Below, piece after piece: positions 23,351 through 34,808 of a stretch of 64,000 nt of DNA. Both the position numbers and the translations under genes were made by a program. Source of the stretch: Enoplolaimus lenunculus (taxonomy: Eukaryota > Nematoda > Enoplea > Enoplida > Thoracostomopsidae). Location of the stretch: NCBI GenBank assembly GCA_030248215.1, contig JASANG010001697.1, positions 1 through 64,000 on the forward strand, read 5' to 3'. The number at the start of each line of letters is the position of its first letter. Positions within the stretch are counted from its first letter, which is position 1. Below the pieces are notes generated by a model. The model worked only from the letters and a program-made list of their open reading frames with translations. It had not been told where the DNA came from and made no database searches.

Positions 23351-24679
23351 TCAGGCAAGTTCGGCGGGGGTCAACTGGAGATGGCGGAGGTCCCGGCTGA
23401 ATGGGGCGTCGAGCATCTTCCGCATTTTCGGGACCAGCGGTGGTAAAGGCAACGGTCCTCCGGTGAGCAGACAGCGCTCAGCGAGCTCATGCTCGGTGAT
23501 GTCGTGAAAGTGGTGGGTCAGGTAGCGATGGTAAAAGCACGGGGCTTTGGTAGAGTAAAACCCGATCATCGCTGCGTAACCCTCCACGACTACACGAGCG
23601 TTGTTGGAGAGCTCGCTGAGGGGCATCAGCGGGAGCAGGGTGATGCGCGGGTTAGATTGGCATTCCCTCGCAAGCTCAGAGACATGCGCGTGTACCATGC
23701 GCGCCACGGTGTCGGGATTCGAATAGTTGAGCAAAAGTTCTTCGAAGGGTCGACCGAGGAGTGCTCCCACCTGCTCGTAGTAGTACCCACCATCGCTCCT
23801 CGGATCGGTGGTGCGCCGAGTCCATGGAAAAAGAGAATGGTAGTCGCCGCAGATCGTGATGCGGACTACCAACGGCATGGCTACCAACAGTGCGATTCGG
23901 CAGAGCATTGGAATGTCGGCACCCGGGAACGCGATGACAGCGACATCCGGGTGGCCGTAATATTCCTCCCATAAGGGAAAGGCCGATTCATCGCTGACGA
24001 TGAGGTGGCGCCGGTAGTATTGGTGCCCGTGATCGAAGTGCCGCGCAAGGTCCTCAATGGCGCGGCCGGCGAAGTTGGTGTAGGTCGTGACGAGCTCCAG
24101 AGTATTCTGGACCCCGTAGACGTCTTCGCCAATGCCGAGTGCAGGATCCCAGGGGTCACAATAAAGGACCTGGTGCCCTGAGATCCCACGAAGATGTTCC
24201 CGCATCCCCGGAGCAGCAAACTTGTGGTACGTTAAGGCATACACAAGCGGCTCTAACATCGTCTCGCGCCCAAAGCGGTGAAACGTGTCACGGGGAGGCG
24301 GGATGCCAATACAAACGTACTGACGACATTCTGACGCCGTCGCCTTCATCCAGCTGGCGACAGCGCTGTCGTCGTGGCGTATGTAGTGCCACGCGGCGCC
24401 GAGTGCCTGGATCATGCACCAAGCCGCGCCCAGTGGGGTTTGGAAAGCCAACCCCACAAAGAGTAGGCTGAGGACCTGCGCGGTGCCAGGTATCGCTGTT
24501 ATCCGTAGAGCAGGGCGTGTGTCGTTGCGAGGAGCCGAGGGGCCAAAATACACGCTGAGAGGATAATCGGAGACGGGGCCGTAGCCATAAACCTCGGGGC
24601 GGTGCTGGGATTGGCTTTCTTCACTGTAGCCATCGTCACCCCCATCTTCAGCGTTGTTGTACCCGCGAAAATCTGCCAT
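23351..24679 (-). CDS. NADAR-domain protein with a C-terminal SGNH-like region, carried by the LTR element
   Basis: A 442-codon uninterrupted frame starting MADFRGYNNAEDGG. Residues 1-35 are acidic and low complexity. Residues 38-216 fit the NADAR superfamily: the entry motif YPLSVYFGPSA, QALGAAW..I.HDD near 91-104, a YALTYHKFAAPGMREHL helix (147-163), VLYCDPWDPALGIGED (171-186) and TNFAGRAIEDLARHF (201-215), matching the family's D..WGIG and G.N.LG..LM.VR. NADAR proteins act on ADP-ribosyl or nucleotide N-glycosidic bonds, and some act as antitoxins to guanine-ADP-ribosylating DarT enzymes. Residues 225-425 (HLIVSDES, DVAVIAFPGADI, VVRITICGDYHSL, ITLLPLMPLSE) follow SGNH strand order; that part is inference. 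It is visibly GC-richer than its surroundings. It sits just upstream of the 3' LTR, in the sense orientation. Whether it is active cannot be told. Confidence 0.75.
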   Translation of the reverse strand: MADFRGYNNAEDGGDDGYSEESQSQHRPEVYGYGPVSDYPLSVYFGPSAPRNDTRPALRITAIPGTAQVLSLLFVGLAFQTPLGAAWCMIQALGAAWHYIRHDDSAVASWMKATASECRQYVCIGIPPPRDTFHRFGRETMLEPLVYALTYHKFAAPGMREHLRGISGHQVLYCDPWDPALGIGEDVYGVQNTLELVTTYTNFAGRAIEDLARHFDHGHQYYRRHLIVSDESAFPLWEEYYGHPDVAVIAFPGADIPMLCRIALLVAMPLVVRITICGDYHSLFPWTRRTTDPRSDGGYYYEQVGALLGRPFEELLLNYSNPDTVARMVHAHVSELARECQSNPRITLLPLMPLSELSNNARVVVEGYAAMIGFYSTKAPCFYHRYLTHHFHDITEHELAERCLLTGGPLPLPPLVPKMRKMLDAPFSRDLRHLQLTPAELA

Positions 24680-24689
24680 GGCCCTGTCG

Positions 24690-25040
24690 TTGTTGTTGTT
24701 GTTTTTTGACGATGTTGTTGTTGGTCGTGTCAGTGGTTGCAGTGGCTGACGCGGCTGGTTTATGCTGTTGTAGTGATCGTCTCTGACGGTCGTAGCTGTT
24801 GTAGCGGTTGCAACATGGTTGTTGATGCTGGTGTTCTATTGCCGTGAGCGTTGCTGTCGTGGTAACTGTTGTTGCTGCGGTCGTTGCTGTCGCGAGTATT
24901 GTTGCTGTAGCAGTGGTAGTTGTCGCTGCAGCTGCGGTTAGTGTTGTTGTTGTTGTTGCCTCTGATATTGTTTTGAGTAGCGATTGTTGCTGTTGGCTTT
25001 GCTGCAGTTGTTGTTGCGGTTCCTGTCCTTGCTGCAACTT
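24690..25040 (-). repeat. CAA/CAG/ACA-rich low-complexity stretch upstream of the NADAR start
   Basis: The minus strand is dominated by imperfect CAA, CAG, ACA and GCA triplets. Open frames across it read as runs of Gln, Thr, Ala or Asn, a by-product of composition. It ends about 10 bp before the NADAR ATG. It could be an unstructured leader or could extend the protein. No evidence decides between them. Confidence 0.7.
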
Positions 25041-25619
25041 CTAAGTCACGGTTATACACAAGAAATAAGAAGTACGTAAACATATGCATGGGCACATGCG
25101 ATAACACAATCCCTATGGGGAGGTATCCCACACGAGGTTCGGTTACGGATATTGTGACCCGAGTCCGAATACAATAACTCTATATCAAATGGGTATTACC
25201 AATGTTTCGCAACTCTGGCTATCCAAAATAAAAGCCCTAGGGTCGCTGCAGGACTAATCTAGATACTTGGTTCAGGGCCTAGGTTTGTTTCACGCGTTAT
25301 TTGAAAATAGCCATGGATCCCCAATACTATCTATGACTCTTTGTGGACCTGTGTACCACTTTGCTCAATTAGCCATTTTTGTCTCCTTACTGTGGGTCAT
25401 ACATTTCAAAACAGGCCCAAATTCATGGTCGAGAGAGAGTTCTCGAGTGATTTTTCAGGTGTGCTGGGTAACTTGGGCGAGGTTCCGATTCTTTAAGGTT
25501 TCGGCGCAACTTTCGTTTCAGGTTTAGATACATGATTCGCTCAATGGACAGTATTATAGCGCTCCTAGTTTGATGTTACTCACAATTTTCGTTCAGCTTA
25601 CTAGGTCCTTTTGCTTGCG

Positions 25620-28600
25620 AAAGTGTGACCAGCTCAAGGGTTGTGCGACTGCAAGATTCGCTTCCCAAAAACTGGTACTTTTCCAACTCTGAAGGGGCTC
25701 CTTTGCACCGGGAGGGGTGAATGGGAATGACCCGAGTTGGTTTGTTCGTAATCAGTTTTATGCAACCACTGCGAGCTGGATCGAATGGACTCGTCGGCCA
25801 CTCTTCTTATGCGAAGTTGAATTATCTTTCTAACAAGCGCTGTAACTTGAGACTTTGCCCGCCACGTATCAACCGTAATGCTCAATCGAAATTCAATTGG
25901 AAGGACTCGTTAAAGCTAATCAGAGCGAATTCCACTCACAAGACATACTGTTAGGTAGAAAAATCATCACGGGTTTGTACCCGGCCTAGTCGAGCTTAGG
26001 CCTTTCGACAGGTTTCGGCGCGGGACTCTGCATTAAGGTTCAGGCTTCGTGCGAGTCGTGGGTATTTAATGTTTAGCTCCTCTTCCGGTCATAGTGTCGG
26101 GCGTATGCAGGTCCTGGGTTCATGGTGTCTCCAGTGGGCCATGTAGGTTGGTAAACCATAACTGCGCATTAGACTTTGAGCAGACTTGGGGTTTGAGTGA
26201 TTTTTAGACTCATTGCTCCTCGATTGGCGGGGTACACGCTTAATCAGTAAAACTGTAGCAGTCCCGAGGGGCACCCGTGCCAACGTGGGACCGAGAGGAT
26301 AAAATTTATAGTGCATGACGTTCTCTAAACCTTGTTGAGATTCTACATTTTTGGGCTTCGTTTGCTCAGGCCGATTTTCCAAATTAGCAAATTAGGGGCT
26401 GGGGGCATATATCTACGCGGGTTCTTGATTGGGTATGCGAATATTCGTGATGACCGCCGAAAGAGCCCTATTCCGTGGGGATACGGTGGTGCGTAACGGT
26501 TCTGTCGTAATTCTCACATGATTGGGACGACAAGGTGCATTTCGTCAGCGAGGTGATCGTGGTTCGAGTTAGGTGACATCCAGTGGCGTAAGTTCTAAGG
26601 GGGTTGCCTCCCTCCTAAGCTCCTATATGGCTCGAAATGCAACTCGCTCTAGTAAGGGGTTTCTTAGACCTTGATTGCTGCGGCTGCATGAGCCGCTTTC
26701 CAAAAAAGTTTTAAGCATCCAGCTTAAAAAGGGACTCCTGAGCACAAAAGTGCAAGGCAAAAGCCCAGTGTCGGGTTTTGTAGAATTAGTATTTACATTT
26801 ACCGAAGCCGGATCAAATGGATGGTAAAACTAATTAGTTTTACATGGTCCATGAAGTATTTCGCTCACAAGCGTTATACTTATGGTCGCTCCAGGTATGG
26901 GCATGTGTACTGTTGTACACTACCTTGAGCCCCAAAGTTACGAGCGAGACCCAGCGTGGCCAGGTTTGATGGCTTATAAAGGGACAGGGGACAGCGGGTG
27001 TGAAACAGCAGAGCGGCGAGTACAAGGGATACTGGGGAAACCTAAACTCATGACTTAGGTGCTGCCTCCAGAGGGGCATGTCAATTTGTAAGGTATCCGG
27101 ATGCGAGCCTGTGTGTTTCAGTACCCATAACTAAGGTAAGCCATGTGGTTGAGCCACTGCCTCGGGATAAGCTGATATACATTCCTCGAAAGGTTGTTTT
27201 AGAAAATCGGGCGCTGGATTAACCAAAACATAAGGGGCCCATAGCCAACTCTAAGATGTCTCCAGGGCTTGTCGAAAAGCAATTACACTTAAGGCATGAA
27301 TGATCGAGGCAGGGCACAGAGGTTTTGACATATCCTTATGGCCTGATTAGGTCCGGTCGGCTTGTAGTGAGGATGGCTTTGTTTGATTTAGGACGGTTTT
27401 TGAAAACCGCTCGGCAAAAAGACAGCCCATGGCTTACAGGTCATGCTAGACAGGATGGCTGCTGGTGCTGACAGGATACAGTTTAGTTGGCACTTAAATG
27501 AGGTCCGAACTGATTGCCTCACAAGCGTTGTACCTAGAATCAACCCTTAAAATGTTGTATGGGGAGATTGTGTCATTCCTGAAATTTCAAGGTTCCCAAG
27601 TATAACGGAAGTTATTGTCACGGAAACCGATGTCATCCCCTAGGCATGGGTTCCTGATGGCCAGGGTGTCGGTGTAGGGGTATAATCTTCCTATAGTTAT
27701 ACCTAGGGTGCTTGCAGGGTGTGCTAGCGGGATGCCGTTCTCCACGAGGGTCGAAAACTAAGCCTAATGGGGGTTTACCATGGCGTTCCGACTAAATCCG
27801 TGATGCTACATGCTTGGGTCGATACACCATGGTGGGTCGAGCGCCGAATCGGGGGTCTATTTTTCAGCATATTTCCCAATTTATAGATGGCGAGTGGGTT
27901 CCTATGTAGGGTCAGAGTCATTCAGGCGTCGTTCTGGTGTCCCGCCTGGGTGCTAGTCGGCCTGACAAATAGGTGTTTGCGACAGGGTAAGATTTCGGCG
28001 GGGTCTTTAGTTCTGGAGGCTGCCCTTCTCTTGACGGTTTAAAACACCATTAGCATCCGATTGGATTGGGTTGTCATGAGCTGGGTAGGCGCATGGCCAT
28101 AGTCTGGAGCGGCCGCAGGGACCGCCTTGCAAAAAGGTCAATTCAACTGTACGGGTATCGAGATCTTGTTGCACGGTAGTGGACTCACCTCGTTATTTGA
28201 CGATCGCTTTCTGGTTGTCTTTCCGGCTAATCATAGAAGTGCCAGCTATTTAGGTTAGGGTAAATTATCTGCCACACCAGCGCTACACTTAAGGAAAACC
28301 TAGCGTGAGCCCTCGGTAAAACCAAGGTACATGTGCATGTGCGTAGGCGTGAAAATTTTCGGTCAGGCGGAGCCGAGTTTGTGTAAATCGGGCGTTGTCA
28401 TTATTGGCACGAGGGCCTGAGGGTCCCCGGGATCTACACCACTGCCCTTCCTTGCGTGCATAGGGTACCTAGGATGTGAAATAACATGCCAGGTTACCGT
28501 TTCTTACGGAGACCGGGCCGAATTTGACCAGATTCCACATCGGCGTTAACACCGACTCCTATGGTGCTCACGAGTTGTGCTATACCCCTCGAGCGTTCAG

Positions 28601-28960
28601 TACGTCCGAATGAGCACCCATCGGTATTAGGGAGTATAACCCTGGGGGTGTACCGCACGGCGGGAGATGGGTCGTCAGGTCTATAACAGACGGAGCCTAT
28701 CCAGTTCAAATACTTAGGTGGGCTATTCGCGGGATTGTATCGGTCCGGGACCGATTAGGGTTCGTGGGGCTGTCGGGTGGGTATTAGGCTTATAGCCTCC
28801 CGCCAAGGATAAAAGGGCCGAGTCGGTGGCCGCTTGTCAAAAAGAAATCCAACTAGAAACTCGCTGAAGTTGCGTCACGATAGGGGATTTAGGTGATAAA
28901 CCTATAAGGAGGGAAGCCAGATTATCTGGCACACAAGTGTTATACGTACCAGGTGTTATG
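25620..28960. repeat. Series of degenerate internal modules
   Basis: Recurring phrases lie near 25640-25860, 26685-26880, 27395-27540, 28120-28200 and 28825-28945. Each has a pyrimidine-flanked GCCGCTTT(C)CAAAAA-type start, followed about 180-230 bp later by CACAAGCGTTGTA or a variant (25830, 26868, 27521, 28932). The first two are clear, the others weak. Element 1 has clear copies at 13270 and 14150. The stretch is non-coding. The sequence between modules shows nothing recognisable. Confidence 0.5.
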
Positions 28961-28995
28961 AAGGGGATAATCATGCATAGTGTATCTACACCCTT

Positions 28996-31590
28996 TTACT
29001 TATTTTTGTGGTTTATTTTTGAAACATATATCACTGTTGTTGTTGTTGTTGTTGGGTGTTGGTTCTGGTCTGTTTTGTTTTTTTGTGTGCAATGCACGAA
29101 AATATTTGCCACAATGCGGCTAATACATTGTTTTATATCTCGGCGTAGGTTGATACAGTGAGCACGAGTTTGCACATGTGGAATATGTATAGCATATAAT
29201 ACATATGCAATGACGGTAGTCCTTTTAGTTTGCATTGATTTTAATGAACTGCTTTGAGCCCAATGTATAGTTGATACGGTCGTGCGAGATGAAGTTGCAG
29301 ATGACAGGGTAAAGAGAAAAGAATTCGAATAACGGAAATTTAAAACTATTGGTTTACTTTGGATGCTTCATTTTCTATTTCTGTGAAAATTGAACTTAAA
29401 GTTTACACCCTTCGGAAGAATATTAGAGGAACAATTCTTGGAACTTAATTTGTTTTAATTTCGAGTTTTAAAACAAAACATCACTTTTTGTTGAAACTTT
29501 GGGACTTTTAGTTTAAATTTTGTTTTGAAAATTTAAATTTGAGTCTAAACATCAAAATTTCTGCGAATTTCTCTAAAATTTTAAGTTCAGAAAAGGTTAT
29601 AAAAACTTAGATTTTAAGACAAAACAAGTTTTTCTGCCAATTTGAAGTAAAATTAAAGTTTAGAAATCCTGAAACGTCTTTTCTGAATTCCTGTAATATT
29701 TTTAAAAATTTATTCGAATTCTTTGAATTTAGGTAACCTTTCAAATTATGAGTATAAAAGTGGTGGTTTCAAGCTCAAAGGGTGTCAGTTCTGGTTTTGC
29801 AGCCAAGTGCTGCTGGAGTTGGAGTTAGTTTAGAGCTCGCTGTTTGGGGCTCAGTTCGTGTTTTACAGCAAACTGCTGTCGGTGCTACCGGTGCTATTTT
29901 CTGGTTGTTCTAGCGTAGCTTTTTGATTTTACGGTATTTTTGCGGCTCTTGAGCCTTCTAAGCAACCGACGATTTCTGATTTAAGTTTAGTCCCGACAGA
30001 CATCCGAGTTTTACAATTGCCTTTGGGTAGTGCGGCTATAAGTTTTTGGGGCGCAGTGATTAAATTAGAAAAAGCGTGTTGTATTCTCCTGTCAGACATC
30101 CGAGTACTCTAATTGCCTTCGGGTATCGTGTTTATTTTCCAAGTAGTTATAACCCTGCTGTGGACTAAGTGTGCAAATTCAGAATTTTGTGTAAGCGCAT
30201 CAAAGCTAATTGTGATTTTTTGAGAATTAGTGAAAATTTGATTAGTTGTGTGCTTAGGTAACCGGCAGTATTGGAAGGCGTTCCATGGAGTGCCGACCCT
30301 CTATACTTTACCGTTGTTACACAGGTTCGTTACTACAACGAACCATAGTACCAAGAGAAATGCAAGAGGAAGGAAAAAAGGAAAATTTTAAGTCAAAAAG
30401 GGGCCAGGTGCGATCAGAGGGACATATAGCGTCAAGGATCAAGGGATTGGCACAAAGCCGTGCTCCTGAGGTCATAGAGCGATAAGGTTCCGAGTATACA
30501 ATGGACCTAGTGCACTAACCAGGCCGGTGGAGTGATATATCCGGTGGGATAGGGAGCGAAATCTGGCGGGACGTGGGATAATGTCCCCGTTAAATCCACG
30601 AGGCTGCGCGAATTGGGTTTTTATATTCAGGCGGGTCGCGCAATTCGGACGGGAGCGCGACTAAAAGTTAGCGTTGAGGTAAGCCATGCCTCTCCGCACT
30701 CTATACTGGGTAGATCACTGGTACAAGAATAGGTTTCTACGGCTCATGAGTTCCAACAAGCCGAGAAATCATACGTTGCAAATAGAGTTCATATTCAAAT
30801 TCATATCCTACAAGAGTTCCGAGTCTAGATATCCAGTAGTACAAATGGTCTAAGCGATTCCCGAAATAATCAAGTCCAATTAGATGTCCAGAAAATTCAT
30901 TCCATGAGCCGAATTCATTAGAAGCATACGTCAATTCAAAACTTTTTTTTCGGTAGTATTGGTCGCCGGGTGACACTGTTTTGATTTGAGCCTGGTGTGA
31001 GGTTCGGGTCACGCGGCTAGATTCAGGTCCTCGAGGACCATCCGAATCGTAAGAATAGGGAAAAGACTTTTAGTTAACTCACTAGGATAGTTCTCTATAG
31101 AACTATGCGTTGCTTCTGTGCCGACGTCTTAGGATCCTAGATAATTTTGGTTTTTAGTCGGACACCTACCCTCAACTCTTTTGGTTGGGGCCTGTGATTT
31201 GGGTTCAACACCCCTGGGGAATTCAAGGAACTTTTTATGTCAATTCATTCATCATAAAAATTACAGTTCCCCATGGGAACACGGAGCTGCCCACCCCTAC
31301 CGACTGAGGGTGCGTTATCTCGTGACCCAATGGACCAACTGGGCTGACCCGTACTAACTCGGCACGTTTCCTACGTCCGGCTTTCCCCGGTACAGCTGAT
31401 TCAAACATCACAATAACAAAACAAACATTACGCCTCTACCGGTGTCAAGCGGTCCGAGTGGCTGCTAGGAATTTCAGATTGGGAACCGAAACCCTCAGAG
31501 CGCACAACCACCGAACGCGTTGAGCTTGGCCTTCAGGAAAATTTTTTCTACGGTCCCTTTCGGGTTGACAGGACTATTTTGCCTTGAAAA
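28996..31590. other. Middle of element 2 internal region, nothing coding recognised
   Basis: It contains a short (GTT)n run at 29036-29056 and an AT-rich zone to 29750. Two similar paragraphs (near 29995 and 30090) share CAGACATCCGAGT followed by AATTGCCTT.GGGTA. A block at 31015-31140 is shared with element 3 (about 61670-61800, inverted). No conserved reading frame was seen. Confidence 0.5.
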
Positions 31591-32350
31591 TAATTTGTGC
31601 GGCTTATCATGTGGGTAGCTACCCTTAGCTAGAGCCCAGGGTTTGCCAGTAGGATTGGGACTGTTTACATGTGGGTAATTCCAGTACCACCCTAGAACTA
31701 TAGTTCCCACAGCAACAGTATCCCCATCCAATTTATGGAAAGATAGTATCAAAAGATAATTTTGGTCGTCCTGCCCCTTTTAGGTTGTGCCGTCAAAATA
31801 CTAATAAGCAAATAATTAGGTTCATTCAAGCAGTCAATCCTTCCAAACGAGAAAATTTTATCCTAAACCACACCGCTACGGAAAAACTACGCACAGAAAT
31901 TTATGGGTTGGTGTGGCCTCAGAATTTTGCCTCCCGCACGATAGATTCCCCTAACTTCTCGAAACGGGACTGGCGAGAATTTCTGATGGGGGCCGAATTA
32001 ACTGTGTGGTGACCCGTGGTTGCTCCTTTCCCGTGGTCACATCCTTTCACCCAGTTAATTGGGGTTATTTGGAAGCTAAGGTCGAGTTTTAGTCGTTCAG
32101 GGACCGGCGACATCGTCCCCGAGATTAAAGTTAAGTCTCCAACCGGTGGTAAGTTGGTTTTTTGGAACTCGACGCTTTCTTGTAATTTTTTAACGCTTCG
32201 ACACGGTCCCTCCCTCAAAACATAGTCCCCGGTCAGCGGGTTGCGCACCCCACCCCCAGGGCACAAATACTTCGGGAAGGTTCTGAGTCCCCACGTGAGT
32301 TCAGTTTGTTCACACTTGCGCTATCGGCTCCAGGGTTGCGCACTCAAGTA
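31590..32350 (-). other. Block conserved in all three internal regions
   Basis: Homologous to 16735-17460 (same orientation) and 60480-61290 (inverted). Identity is well above that of the flanking internal sequence, although frames are not shared, which suggests RNA-level rather than protein-level constraint. Confidence 0.6.
31996..32060 (-). other. Conserved nested stem in element 2
   Basis: AATTAACTG ... GTGACC ... GGTCAC ... CAGTTAATT, the same 65-nt architecture as at 17125-17189 and 60740-60804. Substitutions among the copies fall mainly outside the stems. Confidence 0.75.
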
Positions 32351-34381
32351 CCACAGAGTGTTCTTGCATTAACCGCATTCGTGTGTGGCAATTTCATTTA
32401 GTCGGGGGCGTCAATGGCTGGAATAAATTAAGGCACCAACTAGTGGAGTGTTAACATGAGGTTCATAGCTGGGATTAATTGTTAGTATAAGTTTCACTTT
32501 TCACAAAGGACGGCCAATCATGTGTCCGTTCATGCGTTTTACTGGTGCTAGCATTCTTGAGTTTACCGGGCTAGCGTTATAGTAAGACGGGGCTTTATCG
32601 GTGAATATTCCGTGAGAAATGTGGTGATCTACATGAGCTATATAATCCTTGTGTCGGCTAGCTGGGCTCTGCGCATTGAACGTTTTAGTTCAATTTATTG
32701 CAGGGACTTTTTACAGGGGGCTCAGCTGTCCGGCATGGGCGCGCCGCTCGTAGAATGCAGGTGTAGTGCAGCTCAGGGTTCGCCCCTTTACACAGCCAGA
32801 ATTTCCCTCCCATTAGGTTGACCGGCCTTAGAGAGGTATATTCCCTCGAAAACCCATTGGGATTGGTCAGACCCCGCCTGATCCCGAGGTGGCGTTGAAA
32901 ATAGCGAGATATAATTCATTCTGCAGGAGACCAGCATTCTATTTGATGCAGTGTTCGTATGCCCCTTACACCAGATCACGCACATGCCACACAATTGCCC
33001 TTTCCCTTCGGCTGAACAGTCCGTGTGGACATTGAATTTCCCGGTACATTGTAAACTACAAGGTGCTTTATTCGTTTGGTTTTCATGGGCTTGGGAGTGA
33101 TTTGCGTGAGTATCGGCATCGGTTTCATGCACGCCGATGTCCGACAGGCAGCTCAAACCTCAGTTGTAGGTAACTCGTTACGTACATAATATTTAGGTGG
33201 GATATGGGACATAACTGCCAAGAAAATTATTCCGAGCCGCAATATCCATAGTCCCCCTGGACCAGCCAGGTCATGCTTTACACAGTGGAGTAAACAATTC
33301 AATCACATATTGGGATGGGCGCCACATCCGTTCATCAGGCTGTGTCAGGTGCTTCGAACCACTCTGTCTTTAATTAGTCGGTCAGACAACTTTTGGTTAG
33401 CAGGCCTAATCCTTACTTTGGGTGACAGCAACCCTGAAAATTCTGGTACGGAGAGTATGGTATGAGATGACTAAAATTCGGTGTGGGAGTGTTGAGCCCT
33501 GCACTTTCATCTAATATTTGAGCACAGACAGCTAATTCGGAGCATCCAACACAACACGGGAGATTCGGAAGACGTGAGTAATTCTTACCGATGAGAAAGG
33601 GTCTATTTTCAGTGTTCAAAATATCTACTTTTAAAAAAGGATTTCCAAACCCTTTAATTTTTATACACACGTCTCCTGCATATCCATTAGGGCAAGGCAC
33701 CACCAGGTGCTGAAAGGGGAAAAATTCTGGTACATGGAAGTTTCTGCGTTTGAGGTTTTGGTTGGACATTGAAAGAGTCATTCTGCCGGAGTTGTTACTT
33801 TTATCGCTGGGCCTAAGGTGTGGTTTTAGCATGTTGTCGATACACCCAATCGAAGGGTGCACGCTGTTTAATATGTAGTCTCAATCTCAACGTTGTTTGT
33901 GTGATAGCCGAGGAACCGCAGTCGACCGCAACTGTCCCCCGGGTTATGTAAGTGTTCTTGTGCGCCCCTTCCGTCGAAGGTTGGGTTAATAGATAGTGTG
34001 AGTAAGTGTTTTCTCAAGAAAATTTCCCGGCGCTAGCGAACATGAGCCGGGCTTGGATGGGACGAGCGCCATACGTAATTAGATTATTAAGTGTTGGGAG
34101 TTGGTTGAGCTTTGAACCATGTACTCAATTCGAGTAAATGGCATCCTGCTAAAGATTTTTGGAGCAGGGTTTTTGAGTGCACAGAATGAAACAACGTTCT
34201 TAGAGCGGACGCTCAGCAAACTCCCAACAAGACCACAATACGTCCATATCATATGCTAACAGGGTCAATGATCAGATACGTAACCGCGAAAATGGTTCTT
34301 CGAGTTTATTTAGTTATGATGAACAACCCTGCACCGCGCGATTAAACATATACAAGTAAGTTTAAATTTAAATTCGTTATG

Positions 34382-34610
34382 GGCTGCATAAAACTTGCCT
34401 AAAGGAAGCAGCCTGTCATGCGTGACCAAAACAATCATACTACATAACTTAAAGTTTGGTGAGCGAAAGCCATAGCTGCTCGAATTTTGCCTAACCCTGA
34501 AGCAGCTAGTCCTTAGATTTTAAAATACACTTCTTCAAACAAATAGTACATAAAGTGGGTGAGCGAAAATTCGACCTCTCGAAGTTTTGCCTAGATGTAT
34601 ACGAGAGGTC
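34382..34610 (-). other. Three consecutive leader hairpins in element 2
   Basis: In element (minus) sense: hairpin 1 (34610-34573) has stem GACCTCTCG/CGAGAGGTC; hairpin 2 (34508-34473) has stem TAGCTGCT/AGCAGCTA; hairpin 3 (34414-34381) has stem AGGCTGC/GCAGCCC. All three loops contain TAGGCAA(A/G). They lie 200-430 nt after the LTR, where retroviruses and LTR elements keep packaging or dimerisation structures. Equivalent hairpins occur at 57991-58218. Confidence 0.8.
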
Positions 34611-34794
34611 CCCAAAATTACAAGCATCACAGTTTGATTACGAATAGATAAACCAAAACTCCAAAGGAATAGCGGCAATCACACAATTAAATTTTTAGGG
34701 GATATGGTAATTTGAATGACCGTGGCGTGTCAGAAGACCAACCAAATTGATAGTTACCCGCAAGAGACTGCTGTAATAAATGGACTCAAGCTCA

Positions 34795-34808
34795 CGGCGT
34801 GGCCCCCA
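34795..34808 (-). promoter_or_regulatory. Primer-binding-site-like sequence of element 2
   Basis: Directly after the LTR end CCGTAACA and CT comes TGGGGGCCACGCCG on the minus strand. Its first 8 bases match the complement of a tRNA-Pro 3' end (TGGGGGCTCG...), as used by gammaretroviruses. The match weakens further in, so the tRNA identity is tentative. Confidence 0.6.

Noticed and set aside
24648-25131. Gln/Thr/Ala/Asn-rich frames of 123-129 codons
   Set aside because: They are produced by the CAA/CAG/ACA-rich composition, overlap one another in different frames and resemble no domain.
33413-33862. 149-codon frame in the leader of element 2
   Set aside because: The matching part of element 3 (from 58690) has similar DNA but no shared open frame, so there is no protein-level conservation.
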